Source: Campylobacter concisus
GTDB taxonomy: Bacteria > Campylobacterota > Campylobacteria > Campylobacterales > Campylobacteraceae
Assembly: GCF_002165775.1 (NCBI RefSeq)
Contig: NZ_NDYP01000005.1
Coordinates: 1 to 64,000, forward strand
Length of the DNA stretch: 64,000 nucleotides
Direction: 5' to 3'
Below the pieces are notes generated by a model. It did not search any database, was not told the origin of the DNA, and saw only the letters and a program-made list of their open reading frames with translations. The translations under genes were made by a program, and so were the position numbers. How positions within the stretch are numbered: position 1 is the stretch's first letter; every line of letters starts with the position of its first letter. This document shows, one piece after another, positions 63,199-64,000 of this stretch.

Positions 63199-63224
63199 AG
63201 CAGGGATCTTCCCTGCTTTTTATA
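63199..63224 (+). terminator. intrinsic terminator after the TRAP binding-protein gene
   Basis: Perfect stem AGCAGGGA / TCCCTGCT with a three-base loop, followed by TTTTTATA. Strong; it shows the gene is transcribed alone. Confidence 0.85.
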
Positions 63225-63311
63225 TTTATTCTAATTACTTTCAATAAAAATTTTAATCAAAACGTTTTTATACAAGCCATAATTTTTTACAAAAATAAAT
63301 ACTGGCGGCTA

Positions 63312-64000
63312 TTATAGATAGAAAATTTCTCTCATTGAGCGCTCTATCTTTGACTCATCGAGTGTATTGTTAAAAAATAAATTTAGTGCCAAGACCGCTT
63401 GATATAAAAGCATATCAGCGCCATCTTTTACGTCAAGGCTATTTTGCTTGGCCATTTTTAAAAATGGTGTTTGTTTGCCATAAATCACATCAAATGCGAA
63501 TTTAGCATCTTTAAAAATGCTTTTTAAAATTTCTTTAGGTGCTGGTAAAAAATCATCCTTTAGGCCAGCAGAGGTTGAGTTAATGACTAGATCAAATTTT
63601 TGCTCTTCGTAGTTATCCCAGCTAAAGCATTTGTACTCATCTTTAAATTTCTCAAGCCTATCTTTGCTTCTATTTAGTATGCAAACATCAACGCCTTGTT
63701 CTTTTAATGCATAAGTTATGGCATTTGCAGTACCGCCTGCTCCAAGGACAATAGCTTTTTTTATATCTTTAAAATTTTTTATTGCTTTTAAAAATCCAGG
63801 CGCATCTGTATTGTATGCATAAATTTTGTCATTTTTAAGCACAAGCGTATTTGCAGAGCCTATTTTACGGGCTACATCTGAAGCTTCATCGGCTAAATTT
63901 AAAGCCCACTCTTTATGTGGAAGTGTTACGTTTGCACCGTTTAATTTTAAGGATTTAAATTTATTGATTAATTCGCTACCATCTTTTAGCAAGACTCTTG
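63312..64000 (-). CDS. aroE: shikimate dehydrogenase (partial, N-terminal part outside window)
   Basis: NADP-dependent reduction of 3-dehydroshikimate in aromatic synthesis. The visible 229 codons include the substrate-site GANVTLPHKEWAL, NTDAPGFLKAI, the nucleotide-binding VLGAGGTANAITYAL, NSTSAGLKDD and the C-terminal GADMLLYQAVLALNLFF. The frame stays open to the right edge, so the true start lies beyond the window; an internal TTG at 63992 is not the start. Confidence 0.94.
   Translation of the reverse strand, partial: RVLLKDGSELINKFKSLKLNGANVTLPHKEWALNLADEASDVARKIGSANTLVLKNDKIYAYNTDAPGFLKAIKNFKDIKKAIVLGAGGTANAITYALKEQGVDVCILNRSKDRLEKFKDEYKCFSWDNYEEQKFDLVINSTSAGLKDDFLPAPKEILKSIFKDAKFAFDVIYGKQTPFLKMAKQNSLDVKDGADMLLYQAVLALNLFFNNTLDESKIERSMREIFYL

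Noticed and set aside
1-64000. CRISPR array, tRNA, rRNA, prophage or integrase
   Set aside because: No regularly spaced repeats, no cloverleaf with a CCA-type end and no integrase or phage structural gene was recognised by eye; the TIGR02594 domain also occurs in phages, but nothing else phage-like surrounds it.

Overview
The window looks like a chromosomal segment of a Campylobacter of the C. concisus type. This is inferred from gene content and gene order (racR-racS-recR beside dnaJ; fdxA, ndk, rpmF, plsX, fabH and ahpC together; cosR beside folB and plsY), AT-rich coding with AAATTT-type words, and extended -10 promoters with no clear -35. No database search was possible, so the species is inference. 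No tRNA, rRNA, CRISPR array or insertion sequence was seen.

Layout. 1-2639: a minus-strand gapA-pgk-tpiA operon of clearly higher GC than the rest. 2719-5606: a NadD-RsfS fusion, a YeiH-type membrane protein and a sugar-phosphate transferase. 5698-11904: a minus-strand run gpmI, fliR, an acidic receiver-like protein, gmk, tatA, argS. 11984-14274: mraY and murD. 14419-23958: a very AT-rich accessory island. 24030-25061: a DnaQ-like exonuclease. 25125-35269: a lipooligosaccharide core locus (waaC, htrB, glycosyltransferases, two polysaccharide deacetylases, a decayed kinase gene, an O-antigen ligase). 35328-42512: uvrA, fdxA, ndk, DUF177, rpmF, plsX, fabH, ahpC. 42635-51714: PilZ and HerA-like proteins, plsY, folB, a CosR-like regulator with an adjoining histidine kinase, a Ppx/GppA protein, and a small flagellar operon. 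51711-56340: CheX-like gene, then trpA, trpB, trpF, trpGD. 56426-64000: recR-racS-racR, dnaJ, a structured intergenic region, pyk, a TRAP solute-binding protein and a partial aroE.

The most unusual part is the island at 14419-23958. A 1083-residue protein with a C-terminal TIGR02594/CHAP-like cysteine amidase domain, and possibly an N-terminal lysozyme-like domain, overlaps by four bases a small exported protein. Behind it lies a string of further small genes, nearly all with Sec signal peptides. Two gene families are duplicated, a 252-base direct repeat carries the tail of a lost gene fused by an ATGA overlap to the head of an intact one, several genes share one leader sequence, one gene has ATT where its relatives have ATG, and broken gene pieces lie between. 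This is what a peptidoglycan-attacking effector with a periplasmic immunity array and orphan toxin-tail/immunity modules would look like. That reading is inference.

Other points worth checking are the NadD-RsfS fusion, the CosR homologue that keeps the phospho-acceptor Asp and has a partner kinase, the lack of trpE beside trpGD, the composition break after gapA, and an unexplained structured region between dnaJ and pyk.
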